A DNA stretch of 47,051 nucleotides from Candidatus Omnitrophota bacterium (GCA_016213925.1 JACQZH010000035.1:1-47051), one strand, 5' to 3'; shown: positions 16,382 through 26,056, numbered from the stretch's first letter. Notes: generated by a model from the sequence alone, not told the origin. A program made the numbers and translations.

Positions 16382-17521
16382 ATGAAAAATAAAAAGAATA
16401 TTCTATTTGTTAATTATTCTCTTGGCGTAGGAGGGATAGAGACTCTCATATTGGAGCTTTGCCGCAGGCTGGATAAAAACAAATTTAAGCTTTCAATATG
16501 CGTATTCGAAAAACAAGGCAGGCTGGAACCGGAGTTTAAGCAATTAGGGGTTGATGTGTTTATAATCGAGAAAGGTAAAAGGGCGGATTTTGTACTTCCT
16601 TTCAAAATAGCGGCATTGATAAGAAAATATGGAATTGATATCGTGCATACGCATAATCAGACTGCCTGGCTTTATGGCGGGATTGCCGCTTTTTTTGCCG
16701 GAGTAAAGCTTGTGCATACAGAGCATACAACCGCTGATTATCACAATTATCATACCCAGCGGTGGATATTTATTGAAAAAATATTATCTTTTTTTACGGA
16801 TAAGATTACTACTGTTGCCGGAAGTGTCGCGGATTTTATGAAAAAAAAAGTAAAAATCTCTCCGGATAAAATAGAGGTGATCCATAACGGGATTGAAGCG
16901 GATATTTTTAATTTAGAAATTGATGCCGCGGGAAAGAAAAAAGAACTTGGGCTGCCTGATGGCTGTTTGGTAGCGGGCAATGTTGCCAGGCTTTTTGAGG
17001 CGAAAAACCACAAGGGGTTGATCAGCGCTTTTAAAAAGGTGGCCGAGGAAATCCCGAACGCGTATTTATTGATTGCCGGTGACGGGCCGTTAAAAAATAC
17101 ATTAATAAAACAAATCGACGAAGAAGGGCTTGGGCAAAAAGTGAGGCTGCTTGGCAGTAGAAGAGATATCCCGGAACTTTTAAAGGTGCTGGATGTATTT
17201 GTGTTAACGTCTTTTCGAGAAGGGCTGCCTATTGTGTTGCTTGAGGCAATGGCTTGCGGGCTGGCAGTAGTAGCTTCTGATGTAGACGGTAATACCGAAC
17301 TGGTTAACAACGGAGAAACCGGCATAATTGTCAGCCCTGATGTTACTGAATCGATATCTAAAGCGATAATAGATATTTTAAGCAATAGGCATATGGCTAA
17401 AGCTATGGCGGATAAAGGAAGAGATCGCGTAAAAAGAGAATTTTCTTTTGAAACCATGACTGGAAAGTACGAAAATATTTATGGGCAGCTTATTGTGAAA
17501 AAGAGCTGCAGTAAGGAATGA
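16382..17521 (+). CDS. Family 4 glycosyltransferase (GT-B)
   Basis: This retaining GT-B enzyme has two Rossmann lobes. The N-lobe glycine loop is SLGVGGIETLILELCRR and the acceptor-side VHTHNQTAWLYG follows. The C-lobe has VIHNGIEADIF, AGDGPLKNTLIKQI and the EX7E motif EGLPIVLLE in SFREGLPIVLLEAMACG, which binds the nucleotide-sugar donor. It is about 380 residues, the usual length. GTG at 16376 is possible, but ATG at 16382 is the conventional choice. It directly follows the polymerase gene and precedes a GT2 gene by 4 nt, so it is co-transcribed. Sugar specificity is not predictable. Confidence 0.9.
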   Translation: MKNKKNILFVNYSLGVGGIETLILELCRRLDKNKFKLSICVFEKQGRLEPEFKQLGVDVFIIEKGKRADFVLPFKIAALIRKYGIDIVHTHNQTAWLYGGIAAFFAGVKLVHTEHTTADYHNYHTQRWIFIEKILSFFTDKITTVAGSVADFMKKKVKISPDKIEVIHNGIEADIFNLEIDAAGKKKELGLPDGCLVAGNVARLFEAKNHKGLISAFKKVAEEIPNAYLLIAGDGPLKNTLIKQIDEEGLGQKVRLLGSRRDIPELLKVLDVFVLTSFREGLPIVLLEAMACGLAVVASDVDGNTELVNNGETGIIVSPDVTESISKAIIDILSNRHMAKAMADKGRDRVKREFSFETMTGKYENIYGQLIVKKSCSKE

Positions 17522-17525
17522 ATAA

Positions 17526-18464
17526 ATGAAACCTTTGATCAGCGTGATAATACCGGCATTTAATTGCGTAAAATATATAAGGCAGACATTAGATTCCGCG
17601 TTGTCGCAGGATTATGAAAACTTCGAAATCATATGCGTTGATGACGGCTCGACAGATAATACTTTAAATATACTGCGGGAATACAGCAGGAAATTCCCGG
17701 ATAAGGTGAATGTTCTTACGCAGAAAAACTCAGGCCCGGCAGCGGCAAGGAATCTTGGCATAAAAAAATCCAGGGGTGAATTTGTCGCTTTTCTCGACTC
17801 GGACGATATCTGGCTCGCGGAAAAATTAAGTTTACAGTCAGAGGTATTGTTAAGGGATAAAAATATTGCATTTGTGCATGCTGATTTTGCTTATTTTAAC
17901 GATGAGGAAGAAGAAAAAAAATCGGAGTTTTGCATAGCCGAGAAAAAAAAATTCAGCGGGGATATATTTCACGCTTTATTTAAGAAAAATTTTATTTTGA
18001 CTTCTTCAGTGCTGGCAAGAAAAGAGATTTTGGAAAAAACCGGCTTAATGGATGAAGGGTTTAGAATGTCGGAAGATTATGAGTTATGGCTTAGAATTGC
18101 GCAAGGCAGCAAAGCTGGTTATGTGGATAAAGCGTTGGTTAAATACAGGAAACATTCGCAAAGCATGACAACGGATAACATTGAAAGGACTTATAGCTGG
18201 GTTGAAAAAGCGACGGAAAAGATCATTAAATCTTTTCCTGAAAAAAGGGCGGAGCTTCTGAAAATTGCGAAATTCAGGTATGCTAAAAATTACTTTACTA
18301 TAGGGTATCATTATATGATAAAGGACCAGTTTCTAAAGGCAAGAAAAAATTTCGAAGCGTCCTTGAAAAATAAATTCTCGTTTTCCGTTTTGAAATATTA
18401 TTTAATGACTTTTTTTCCGTTTAAGGTTATTAAAAATTTAAGGCGGCTAATAAATAAAGCGTAA
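17526..18464 (+). CDS. Family 2 glycosyltransferase (GT-A)
   Basis: This is an inverting GT-A enzyme with a textbook N-terminus: PLISVIIPAFNCVKYIRQTL, ICVDDGSTDNTLNIL, then SGPAAARNLGIKKSRGEFVAFLDSDD. The DSDD segment supplies the DXD metal-binding site. MSEDYELWLRIAQ fits the ED-Y acceptor/catalytic region. At 312 residues the length is normal for a soluble GT2. It lies 4 nt after the preceding GT4 gene and 7 nt before the next, so translation is probably coupled. It adds one sugar of the repeat unit; donor unknown. Confidence 0.92.
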   Translation: MKPLISVIIPAFNCVKYIRQTLDSALSQDYENFEIICVDDGSTDNTLNILREYSRKFPDKVNVLTQKNSGPAAARNLGIKKSRGEFVAFLDSDDIWLAEKLSLQSEVLLRDKNIAFVHADFAYFNDEEEEKKSEFCIAEKKKFSGDIFHALFKKNFILTSSVLARKEILEKTGLMDEGFRMSEDYELWLRIAQGSKAGYVDKALVKYRKHSQSMTTDNIERTYSWVEKATEKIIKSFPEKRAELLKIAKFRYAKNYFTIGYHYMIKDQFLKARKNFEASLKNKFSFSVLKYYLMTFFPFKVIKNLRRLINKA

Positions 18465-18471
18465 GTAATAT

Positions 18472-19677
18472 ATGATTAAAAAAAATATTCTTATTGTTTC
18501 GAATTTATATCCAAATCCGCTGGAGACTAACCGGGGAATTTTCGTTGAAAGCCTTGTGCGGGAGCTTAGAAATAACTGCGATGTGGCTGTGCTGTGCCCT
18601 TTACCTTGGTTTCCTAAAAGTGGCTTATTGAAAAAATTTAGAAGCTGGCATAAATTTGCTTTGATAGGCGGGAAATATTGTATTAACGGCCAGGATGTAT
18701 TATGCGTGAAATATATCGCGTTTCCTAAGCTGGGATTTTCGCACGCGGTTGCCGTGTTTTTAGGTATTTTTTTTGAAATGAGGAAGTTAATAAAAAGTAA
18801 AAGTATTGATGTTGTGAACGCGCACTGGCTTTTTCCTGACGGGGTAGCGGCTTGCCTGGCTGGCGTAATTTTAAGGGTGCCGGTTGTTTTAACAGCGCAC
18901 GGCACGGATATAAATATGTATCTAAGTATGCCGTTACGAAAAATGCAGATAATTTGGGCGTTAAAAACTTGTGATGCCATAACCGTTGTAAGCAGTAAAC
19001 ACAAGGAAAAATTAGAGCAAGCAGGTATTGAAAAAGATAAGATTCAGGTTATAGGAAATGGTTTTAACAGCAATTTTGCGCTGATGGATAAAAAAGAATG
19101 CCGGCAAAAGCTTGGGCTTGGGATTGAAAAAAAGATTGCTTTATTTGTGGGAAGGATCGTAGAAGTAAAGGGATTGGGCCTGCTTATAGAGGCGGTTAAA
19201 CACTTAGGCGTGGAATTTAAAAAAGAATGGGAAGTTTTTATTGTTGGTGACGGAAAACTGAAGAACTATTATATGGAGATGGTAAAAAGATATAAGCTTG
19301 AAAGCCAGATAAGTTTTTTTGGCGAAAAGCCGCATGATCAGATTCCTTGCTGGCTGGGGGCATGCGATATGCTGATTCTTTCCAGCATAAGTGAAGGATG
19401 CCCTACCGCGTTGATAGAAGCATTGGCATGCGGCAGGCCGGTTATCAGTTCAGCAGTTGGAGAGGTGCCTAACCTTATCCATGAGGGCAAGAACGGGTTT
19501 TTGTTTAATTCCGGAGATGTCCGAGGCCTTGGAAATGCTATTGTAAAAGGATATGAAACTTCCTGGGATGAAGCAGAGATCACCGCTTCTGTAAAAGATA
19601 TGAGCTGGAAAAATATTTCGGAAAAATATCTGGAGATTTATAATAAAGCAGGCTTGATATATGGTAAAATTAGTTAA
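18472..19677 (+). CDS. Family 4 glycosyltransferase (GT-B)
   Basis: This GT-B enzyme of 401 residues opens with ILIVSNLYPNPLETNRGIFVESLVREL. It carries the acceptor-lobe VNAHWLFPDGVAACL and TAHGTDINMY blocks and the donor-lobe LFVGRIVEVKGLGLLIEA. The EX7E motif lies in SEGCPTALIEALACGRPV. The HGTD segment is common in GT4 enzymes of the teichuronic/colanic type. The 3' end overlaps the following deacetylase gene by 17 nt, indicating coupled translation. Donor and linkage are unknown. Confidence 0.91.
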   Translation: MIKKNILIVSNLYPNPLETNRGIFVESLVRELRNNCDVAVLCPLPWFPKSGLLKKFRSWHKFALIGGKYCINGQDVLCVKYIAFPKLGFSHAVAVFLGIFFEMRKLIKSKSIDVVNAHWLFPDGVAACLAGVILRVPVVLTAHGTDINMYLSMPLRKMQIIWALKTCDAITVVSSKHKEKLEQAGIEKDKIQVIGNGFNSNFALMDKKECRQKLGLGIEKKIALFVGRIVEVKGLGLLIEAVKHLGVEFKKEWEVFIVGDGKLKNYYMEMVKRYKLESQISFFGEKPHDQIPCWLGACDMLILSSISEGCPTALIEALACGRPVISSAVGEVPNLIHEGKNGFLFNSGDVRGLGNAIVKGYETSWDEAEITASVKDMSWKNISEKYLEIYNKAGLIYGKIS

Positions 19678-20284
19678 GTGGGTATTAAATAAAAGCGGTA
19701 TAATAATGTACAGAGGCAACCCTAATATTTCAAAAGTTGCTTTAACTTTTGATGACGGGCCGCATCATGAGAATACGATAAAAATTCTGGATATCCTTAA
19801 GCAAGAAAATATTAAAGCGACTTTTTTTGTTTCAGGCAAATGCGCCGAAGATTATCCAGGCATTGTAAGGGCTGCGTTTGCTCAAGGGCATTTAATCGCG
19901 AATCACTCGTATGAACATGAAAAAAAAGTTTCTTTAATAGAAGGTTATAAAAAAACCGAAAATATAATAAAAGATATTACCGGCAGGCAATCCGGATTTT
20001 TTCGCCCGCCATGGGGTAAAGTTGACTTAAGGCAGATTGGTTTTGCGCTTACAAAAAAAATAAGGATAGTTTTATGGTCTTTTGACAGCGCGGACTTCGA
20101 ACTGAAAAAATCCGAGGAAGTGGCTGGAAATATTTCAGGTGCGAAAATAAATAACGGTGAAATCATACTTCTGCATGATGATTATAGTCATACGGTTGGA
20201 GCGCTGCCTGAGATTATTTCCGGACTAAGGGAAAAGGGTTTTGGTTTTTGTACAGTTGAGGAATTGTGCGGGAGTGGACAATGA
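19661..20284 (+). CDS. Polysaccharide deacetylase (NodB / CE4)
   Basis: This is a single-domain CE4 esterase that removes N- or O-acetyl groups from glycans. It shows VALTFDDGPHHENT (D31 catalytic base, D32 metal ligand), the metal-binding H-x3-H in ANHSYEH, FFRPPWGK and a closing IILLHDD with the conserved Leu-His. All expected catalytic residues are present. At 207 residues it is a minimal NodB domain without a signal peptide. It may therefore act in the cytoplasm on a lipid-linked or nucleotide sugar, or be anchored by an unrecognised route. It overlaps the upstream gene by 17 nt and the next by 4 nt (ATGA). Confidence 0.9.
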   Translation: MVKLVKWVLNKSGIIMYRGNPNISKVALTFDDGPHHENTIKILDILKQENIKATFFVSGKCAEDYPGIVRAAFAQGHLIANHSYEHEKKVSLIEGYKKTENIIKDITGRQSGFFRPPWGKVDLRQIGFALTKKIRIVLWSFDSADFELKKSEEVAGNISGAKINNGEIILLHDDYSHTVGALPEIISGLREKGFGFCTVEELCGSGQ

Positions 20285-21462
20285 AGTTATTATATTATCA
20301 TCGGACAAGATGTACCGGGGCGGACGGCACGCATATAAAAGGAGTAGTGAAAGGTTTTCAGCAGCTTGGATATGAAGTTAATATATTTTCGCCTGCAGGC
20401 TTTGACGCGGAATTTAAACAAAGCCCGGTAAAATTTCCAGTGGAGAAAAAGCATAAAAATAAGCTGCTTTTGAATCTGCCTAGGCCTGTATTTGAATCGT
20501 TTGAATTGCTTTATAATATTGCGGCTTTTTTTAAATTATTTTTTTATATGTTAAGGAAAAAATATGACTTTATATATGAAAGGTATGCTTTTTTAAATCT
20601 GGCGGGAACTGCTATCGCCGGGATTTTTAAAAAACCTTTATTTTTAGAAGTTAATTTTACGACGAAAACAGAGGTTTATCCAAAGCGCAGCGGTTTTTTT
20701 AGTTTCCTTGAGAAGATGTTTGAGAATAATGCCTTTAGGCGAGCGGCGCTTATTATAGTGATTTCGGATGAGTTGAAAGAGAGCATTGCTTGCGGCGGAA
20801 TCGAAAAGGGAAAAATAATTGTTTTGCCTAACGCGGTTAATTTGGAGCAGTTTAAAAATTTTGAAAAATCAAAGAAAGTAATGGCGGAATTAAATCTTGA
20901 TGAAAAAGAAAAGATCGTAGGTTTTGTCGGAAGTTTTTATCCTTGGCATGGGCTTGATTTTTTATTGGATGCGTTTAAAATGGTTTTAAAGGATATGAAA
21001 AATGTGAAATTACTGCTTTTAGGCGACGGGCAGATGGCGGAACATTTAAAAGCAAGAGTAGAAAAAGAAGATATGAACGGCGCAGTTATATTTACCGGGC
21101 GCGTTGGCCAGGATTTTTTGCAGGATTATATGTCGTTATTTGATATCGGAGTTATGCCGGATTCAAATGATTATGGTTCTCCAATGAAAATATTTGAATA
21201 TATGGCGATGAAAAAACCTATAGTCGCTCCGCGTCTTGCGCCGATTGTATCTGTGCTTGAGCATGGCAGGGAAGGGCTGCTTTTTGAGAAAAAAAATATC
21301 GAAGAATTTAAAGCCGCTTTGAAAAAGCTTCTTGATGATGAAGTTTTGTGCAAAAAAATGGGGGAAAACGGAAGAGAAAAAGTCGCGCGCTTGCATACCT
21401 GGGATAAAAATGTTAAAAAGATGATAAGCTTATTTGAAAAAAATAAAAAAACGGAGAGTTGA
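20281..21462 (+). CDS. Family 4 glycosyltransferase (GT-B)
   Basis: This is a GT-B enzyme of about 393 residues starting MKLLYYHRTRCTGADGTHIK, an N-terminal loop seen in GT4 members that have G-x-H-I-K. The donor lobe has VGFVGSFYPWHGLDFLLDA, LLLLGDGQMAEHL and an EX7E-like site in NDYGSPMKIFEYMAMKKPIV. Its first glutamate is replaced, as in some family members, so donor binding may differ. The ATG at 20281 overlaps the preceding stop (ATGA) and is preferred over the GTG at 20266. It is part of the uninterrupted operon. Confidence 0.88.
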   Translation: MKLLYYHRTRCTGADGTHIKGVVKGFQQLGYEVNIFSPAGFDAEFKQSPVKFPVEKKHKNKLLLNLPRPVFESFELLYNIAAFFKLFFYMLRKKYDFIYERYAFLNLAGTAIAGIFKKPLFLEVNFTTKTEVYPKRSGFFSFLEKMFENNAFRRAALIIVISDELKESIACGGIEKGKIIVLPNAVNLEQFKNFEKSKKVMAELNLDEKEKIVGFVGSFYPWHGLDFLLDAFKMVLKDMKNVKLLLLGDGQMAEHLKARVEKEDMNGAVIFTGRVGQDFLQDYMSLFDIGVMPDSNDYGSPMKIFEYMAMKKPIVAPRLAPIVSVLEHGREGLLFEKKNIEEFKAALKKLLDDEVLCKKMGENGREKVARLHTWDKNVKKMISLFEKNKKTES

Positions 21463-21466
21463 ATTT

Positions 21467-23662
21467 ATGAAACAGGTAATACAAAGTTACAAGAACGGCA
21501 AGCTGGAATTAGCGGAAGTCCCTGTACCCTTATGTAAATCAAGCGGATTATTAGTAAAAAACATGAATTCGCTTATAAGTATCGGTACGGAAAAACTGAT
21601 GATAGATATCGCTAAAAAAAGCCTGCTTGGCAAGGCCCAGGCAAGGCCTGATTTGGTAAAGCGCTGTATAGATAAAGCGAAGAAGGAAGGATTAATAAAT
21701 GTTTATAGGGAAGCAATGAACCGGCTTGATGAACCGGTTGCCCTAGGATATAGTTCCAGCGGAATAATAATTAAAGTTGGTTCGCAGGTGGAAGGGTTTA
21801 AAGAAGGCGAGAGGGTGGCTTGTGTCGGAGCCGGATTTGCGTCGCATGCCGAGATTATCTGGGTGCCGGAAAATATGTGTATAAAATTGCCGGATGAGGT
21901 CAGCTTTGAAGCAGGCGCGTTTTCTATGCTTGGCGGAATAGCAATGCAGGGTATCAGGCTGGCTGATTTATCTTTTGGCGAAAATGCAACTGTAGTAGGA
22001 TTGGGTTTGCTGGGGTTATTGACTGTGCAGATGCTGAATTCTTATGGCTGCCGGGTTATCGGTGTGGATATTGATGAGCGCAAAGTAACTATGGCGAAAA
22101 GAATGGGGGCAAGCCTCGGTTTAGCAGTTGGAAAAGATGATGTAACCGCTGCGGTAGAAAATTTTACCAGGGGATATGGGACTGACGCGGTTATTATTAC
22201 AGCGGCAACACGGGATAATTCCACACTGGAATTAGCGGAAAATATTTGCCGTAAAAAAGCGAATATAGTCCTTGTAGGAGTCGCGGAGATCAGCCTTACC
22301 CGCAAAAGTTTTTGGGAGAAGGAACTTTCTTTTACAGTATCAAAAGCTGCCGGGCCGGGAAGCATTGAGCCTATTTATGAACAGAAAAACTATGATTATC
22401 CGATTGAGTACGTGCGCTGGACACAGAAGCGCAATATCGAGCAATTTATTGACTTGATTGCGGATAAAAAGGTTGTAATCGATGATTTAATAACTCAAAG
22501 GTTCAAGATTAGACAGGCGCTGGAAGCGTATGATATGATTATTTCCGGTACACAACAGTGTATTGGGGTTCTGCTGGAATATTCAGAGGCCCAAGATACG
22601 AATAAATCGGATGAAAAGGTGTTTTCCCAAAAGGAAATTATAAACAAACCGGGAAGTAAAAATGCCGGCCTTATCGGCGCAGGTATGTTTACAAAAAATA
22701 TCCTTTTGCCGGCTTTGCGGAAAGTAAAGGATGTTAATTATAAAGCTGTGGCAACTACTTCCGGGATGACATCCGCTCATATAGCCAAGCGGTACAACTT
22801 TGATTATTGCACGACGAACTATAAGGATCTTTTGAAGGATGAAAGCATAGACCATATTATAATAACTACCAGGCATGACCTGCACGCGCGGATGATTATC
22901 GAGGCGCTTGAAAACAAGAAGAATGTTTATATTGAAAAACCTTTGTGTATTAATTATGATGAATTAAGGCAGGTCGCGGGTATTTATAAAAAAGCGGTTG
23001 ATAACGGCCTTAAGCTGATGATAGGGTTTAATAGAAGGTTTAGTCCTTTAGCCCAGGAAGCAAAAGAATGTTTTAAGGCAAGAACAGCGCCTTTATGCAT
23101 GAATTACCGTGTAAATGCCGGGTTTATTCCTAAGGAACATTGGACACAGGATCCTGCAGTGGGCGGAGGAAGGATAATCGGAGAAGTTTGTCATTTTATA
23201 GATTTTCTTCAGTTTATCTGCGGGGCGTATCCTGTTTCAATATTTGCCGAGTCGATTTCCGGAAATACCGGAAAATATCTTGAAGGCGATAATGTGGTTT
23301 TAAGCATAAAATTCAGTGATGGCTCGATAGGTACGATCACGTATGCTGCCTTAGGCAGCAAGGCTTTTTCCCGGGAAAGAGTCGAGGTTTTTGGAGAGGA
23401 CTCGGTGCTGGTAATCGACGATTTTAAGACAGCTTCAATTACAAAAGCCGGGCGGCAAAAAAACATCAAAAAGATGTCGCAGGATATGGGCTATACCGAA
23501 GAAATGGAATATTTTTTTAATTCGCCAAATTTTAAAGCGGACGAATTGTTCAGGGGATATCTTTACACGGCATTGGCAACAATTAAGGCAGTAGAGTCAA
23601 TTCAGGAAAAAAGGCGATTGGCGGTTAATATTGATGAATTAGTTATAGAGGAGGCTGCTTAG
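21467..23662 (+). CDS. Bi-domain dehydrogenase (MDR zinc dehydrogenase fused to Gfo/Idh/MocA)
   Basis: This fusion protein of about 731 residues has two oxidoreductase halves. Residues 1-370 form a medium-chain dehydrogenase with an NAD(P) loop (ATVVGLGLLGLLTVQML, then VIGVDIDERKV). Residues from about 400 to the end form a Gfo/Idh/MocA sugar dehydrogenase with AGLIGAGMFTKNILLPAL and the catalytic EKPLC lysine motif. Bi-domain proteins of this build are common in polysaccharide loci and are thought to oxidise and reduce a nucleotide sugar in sequence; the substrate is not known. The ATG at 21467 has CGGAGAG 8 nt upstream. It lies 4 nt after the preceding gene and 1 nt before the next. Confidence 0.88.
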   Translation: MKQVIQSYKNGKLELAEVPVPLCKSSGLLVKNMNSLISIGTEKLMIDIAKKSLLGKAQARPDLVKRCIDKAKKEGLINVYREAMNRLDEPVALGYSSSGIIIKVGSQVEGFKEGERVACVGAGFASHAEIIWVPENMCIKLPDEVSFEAGAFSMLGGIAMQGIRLADLSFGENATVVGLGLLGLLTVQMLNSYGCRVIGVDIDERKVTMAKRMGASLGLAVGKDDVTAAVENFTRGYGTDAVIITAATRDNSTLELAENICRKKANIVLVGVAEISLTRKSFWEKELSFTVSKAAGPGSIEPIYEQKNYDYPIEYVRWTQKRNIEQFIDLIADKKVVIDDLITQRFKIRQALEAYDMIISGTQQCIGVLLEYSEAQDTNKSDEKVFSQKEIINKPGSKNAGLIGAGMFTKNILLPALRKVKDVNYKAVATTSGMTSAHIAKRYNFDYCTTNYKDLLKDESIDHIIITTRHDLHARMIIEALENKKNVYIEKPLCINYDELRQVAGIYKKAVDNGLKLMIGFNRRFSPLAQEAKECFKARTAPLCMNYRVNAGFIPKEHWTQDPAVGGGRIIGEVCHFIDFLQFICGAYPVSIFAESISGNTGKYLEGDNVVLSIKFSDGSIGTITYAALGSKAFSRERVEVFGEDSVLVIDDFKTASITKAGRQKNIKKMSQDMGYTEEMEYFFNSPNFKADELFRGYLYTALATIKAVESIQEKRRLAVNIDELVIEEAA

Positions 23663-23663
23663 G

Positions 23664-24884
23664 ATGAGATGGTTGATAATTAACGCGTATTTTCCTCCGG
23701 AAATAGGTTCCGCGTCATTCTTATTTTTTGAGTTGGGGCAGCGGCTAGAGCAGAAAGGGCACAACGTTACCGTGCTTACCGGGTTCCCTCGTTACAACAT
23801 AGATAAAGATAAACTTGAGCAAAAATATAAGCAGGGGATTTTTTTGACGGAAGATATAAAAGGCATGAAGGTTTTACGTTCAAGGCTTCCGGAATTTCCC
23901 CGCTATATTCCGATATTAAGAGGTATGGATCATCTGGTAATGGCAGGTATCTTTTTAATCAGAGGGTTATTTATAAAAAAAAGAAATTTTGACCGTATAT
24001 TGGTTTACTCTCCTCCTTTGCCGTTAGGTTTGACTGCTTTTGTGTTGTCTAAGATAATGGGGATTCCGTTCATATTTAACGTGCAGGATCTTTTTCCTCA
24101 AAGCGCGATAGACTTAGGAGTATTGCAAAGTAAGTTTCTCATCAGGCTTATGGAGAAGATGGAAAGTTTTATTTATAAAAAAGCGGATTGCGTTACTGTC
24201 CATTCGCAAGGCAATAAAAAACATGTATTGTCTAAGGGGGTAGACAAGAACAGGGTGGTTATTGTGCCAAACTGGATTGATACTGACGCGGTAGAGCCGG
24301 GTGAGAAAAATAATGATTTTCGCAAGGAATTTGAGCTGGGTGATAAATTTATAGTTTCATTTGCCGGTGTAATCGGTTATTCGCAGGACCTGGATACAGT
24401 AATAGAGGCCGCTTCTTTAATTAAGGAAAAAGACATATTGTTTCTTATTGTGGGAGACGGTGTGGAAACAGAGCGTTTAAAACAAAAAGTGTCGGATAAA
24501 GAGCTTTCAAATGTAAGGTTTTTACCAATGCAGCCGAAAGATAAATACATAAAACTGCTTGCCGCGTCAGACGCTTGTTTTGTGAATTTGCACAAGAGCG
24601 TAAAAACTCCGGTAGTTCCTTCAAAACTTTTGAGTATCATGGCAGCGCAAAGGCCTGTTGTGGCAAGTTTGCCGTTAACCGGGGACGCTCCGCTGATAAT
24701 CAAAGAAAGCGCTTGCGGTATTTGTGTTGATGCAGGAGATTATAAAGGGCTTTCACACGCAATTATGAAGATATATACGGATAAGCCGTTAAGAGAAGAA
24801 TACGCGAGAAACGGAAGAAAATACGCGAAGGAAAAATTTTCCTTAGATAAATGCGTTTTACTCTATGAGAATTTATTAACATAA
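23664..24884 (+). CDS. Family 4 glycosyltransferase, WbuB-like
   Basis: This GT-B enzyme of 406 residues resembles the WbuB/FnlA-locus group. It opens with WLIINAYFPPEIGSASFLFFE and contains the acceptor-lobe YSPPLPLGLTAFVLSK and FNVQDLFPQSAIDLGVL. The donor-lobe block is VVPSKLLSIMAAQRPVVAS. The FNVQDLFP...DLG stretch is highly characteristic of this group, whose studied members move deoxyamino sugars such as FucNAc. That specificity is only a guess here. The epimerase gene that follows 21 nt later may provide its donor. Confidence 0.9.
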   Translation: MRWLIINAYFPPEIGSASFLFFELGQRLEQKGHNVTVLTGFPRYNIDKDKLEQKYKQGIFLTEDIKGMKVLRSRLPEFPRYIPILRGMDHLVMAGIFLIRGLFIKKRNFDRILVYSPPLPLGLTAFVLSKIMGIPFIFNVQDLFPQSAIDLGVLQSKFLIRLMEKMESFIYKKADCVTVHSQGNKKHVLSKGVDKNRVVIVPNWIDTDAVEPGEKNNDFRKEFELGDKFIVSFAGVIGYSQDLDTVIEAASLIKEKDILFLIVGDGVETERLKQKVSDKELSNVRFLPMQPKDKYIKLLAASDACFVNLHKSVKTPVVPSKLLSIMAAQRPVVASLPLTGDAPLIIKESACGICVDAGDYKGLSHAIMKIYTDKPLREEYARNGRKYAKEKFSLDKCVLLYENLLT

Positions 24885-24905
24885 AGAAATAAAGGGAGGA
24901 TTAAA

Positions 24906-25946
24906 ATGGATAAATATTTGAAATATTATGAGGGGAAAAGAATACTGGTAACCGGAGGTGCCGGGGCGGTAGGATGTATTCTTGTAAGAAATTTGCTGGG
25001 GTTGAACGCTTCAGTGATTGTTTTAGATGATCTTAGCTCAGGGTATACCTGGAACCTGCCGCAAAATGACCAGAGACTGCTTTTTGTTAAAGGCGATGTG
25101 GTTAATGAGGTAGACTTAAAAAGGGTGTTTAACGAAGAGCCGCAGATTATATTCCATCTGGCGGCGTTTTTTGCCAACCAGAATTCCGTGGATTATCCTG
25201 AACGTGATTTGAATACCAACGCGTTAGGCACATTGCGGCTTTTGCAGTACAGCGCTATGTACGGCAAGCTTGAGCGTTTAGTCTATTCGTCAAGCGGCTG
25301 TTCAATTTATCCTTCTGACGCGCCGATGCCTTTTAAAGAAGATTTAAAGGCAAGTTTGTTCATGGGCACGCCGTATCAGATAACAAAGATGGTCGGAGAA
25401 TTGTACATGAATTATTTTTATAAGATTAAAGGGGTTCCCGTATCTAACGCCAGATTCTTCAATTCTTACGGAGCCGGTGAAGTCCCCGGGCAATACAGGA
25501 ATGTTATCCCAAACTTTATATTTTGGGCAATGCAAAACATGTCACTACCGATTACCGGCACAGGAGAAGAAACAAGAGATTTTACTTATGTCGGAGATAT
25601 TGTTGACGGATTGTTAAGAATGGGTTTTATGAAAGAAGCTATCGGAGAAGCGTTTAATCTGGCGGCAGGCAGGGAAATAAAGATTATTGACCTTGCAAAT
25701 ATGGTAAACAGGCTTACCTCTAATGATAAGGAAATAAAATACCTGCCGCGCAGGAAATGGGATACAAAAACAAGGCTTTTAGCCTGCAATGAAAAAGCGA
25801 AAAAAGTTTTAGGATTTAATCCTAATCCTGACTTTGAGGTTGGTTTAAAAGAAGCGGTTGGCTGGTTTAAGGAGAACTGGGAAGAGATAAAAAACAGCGC
25901 GCAATTCGGCCCTGGAGCGTCATCTGCCGTAAGAGGGAAAAGTTGA
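24906..25946 (+). CDS. NAD-dependent nucleotide-sugar epimerase/dehydratase
   Basis: This is an extended short-chain dehydrogenase that interconverts or dehydrates a nucleotide sugar. The cofactor loop is VTGGAGAVGCILV, followed by the acidic VLDDLSSG. The active site has a serine block (VYSSSGCSIYP) and YQITKMVGELY supplying the Tyr-x3-Lys pair. FFNSYGAGE and TRDFTYVGDIVDG match the substrate region of GalE/RmlB-like enzymes. At 346 residues the length is standard. GGGAGG lies just before the ATG. It is the last gene of the operon; about 145 bp of AT-rich sequence with a hairpin follows. Confidence 0.9.
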   Translation: MDKYLKYYEGKRILVTGGAGAVGCILVRNLLGLNASVIVLDDLSSGYTWNLPQNDQRLLFVKGDVVNEVDLKRVFNEEPQIIFHLAAFFANQNSVDYPERDLNTNALGTLRLLQYSAMYGKLERLVYSSSGCSIYPSDAPMPFKEDLKASLFMGTPYQITKMVGELYMNYFYKIKGVPVSNARFFNSYGAGEVPGQYRNVIPNFIFWAMQNMSLPITGTGEETRDFTYVGDIVDGLLRMGFMKEAIGEAFNLAAGREIKIIDLANMVNRLTSNDKEIKYLPRRKWDTKTRLLACNEKAKKVLGFNPNPDFEVGLKEAVGWFKENWEEIKNSAQFGPGASSAVRGKS

Positions 25947-26013
25947 TTTTATTGCACAAAAGATTAAATTTATTGACAAATTTTTTATATTGAGAGAGCA
26001 TATATATAAATCC

Positions 26014-26056
26014 GGATTTTGACTGCCTGGAGGCAGGCAGTCAATAGGAAAAATCC
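26014..26056. other. Strong hairpin upstream of secreted gene A
   Basis: TTGACTGCCT (26019-26028) and AGGCAGTCAA (26035-26044) form a perfect 10-bp stem with a 6-nt loop. GGATTT (26014-26019) and AAATCC (26051-26056) can extend it. No T-run follows, so a terminator is not clear; it may be a small dispersed repeat. A TTGACA at 25973-25978 has only a poor -10. Confidence 0.6.
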
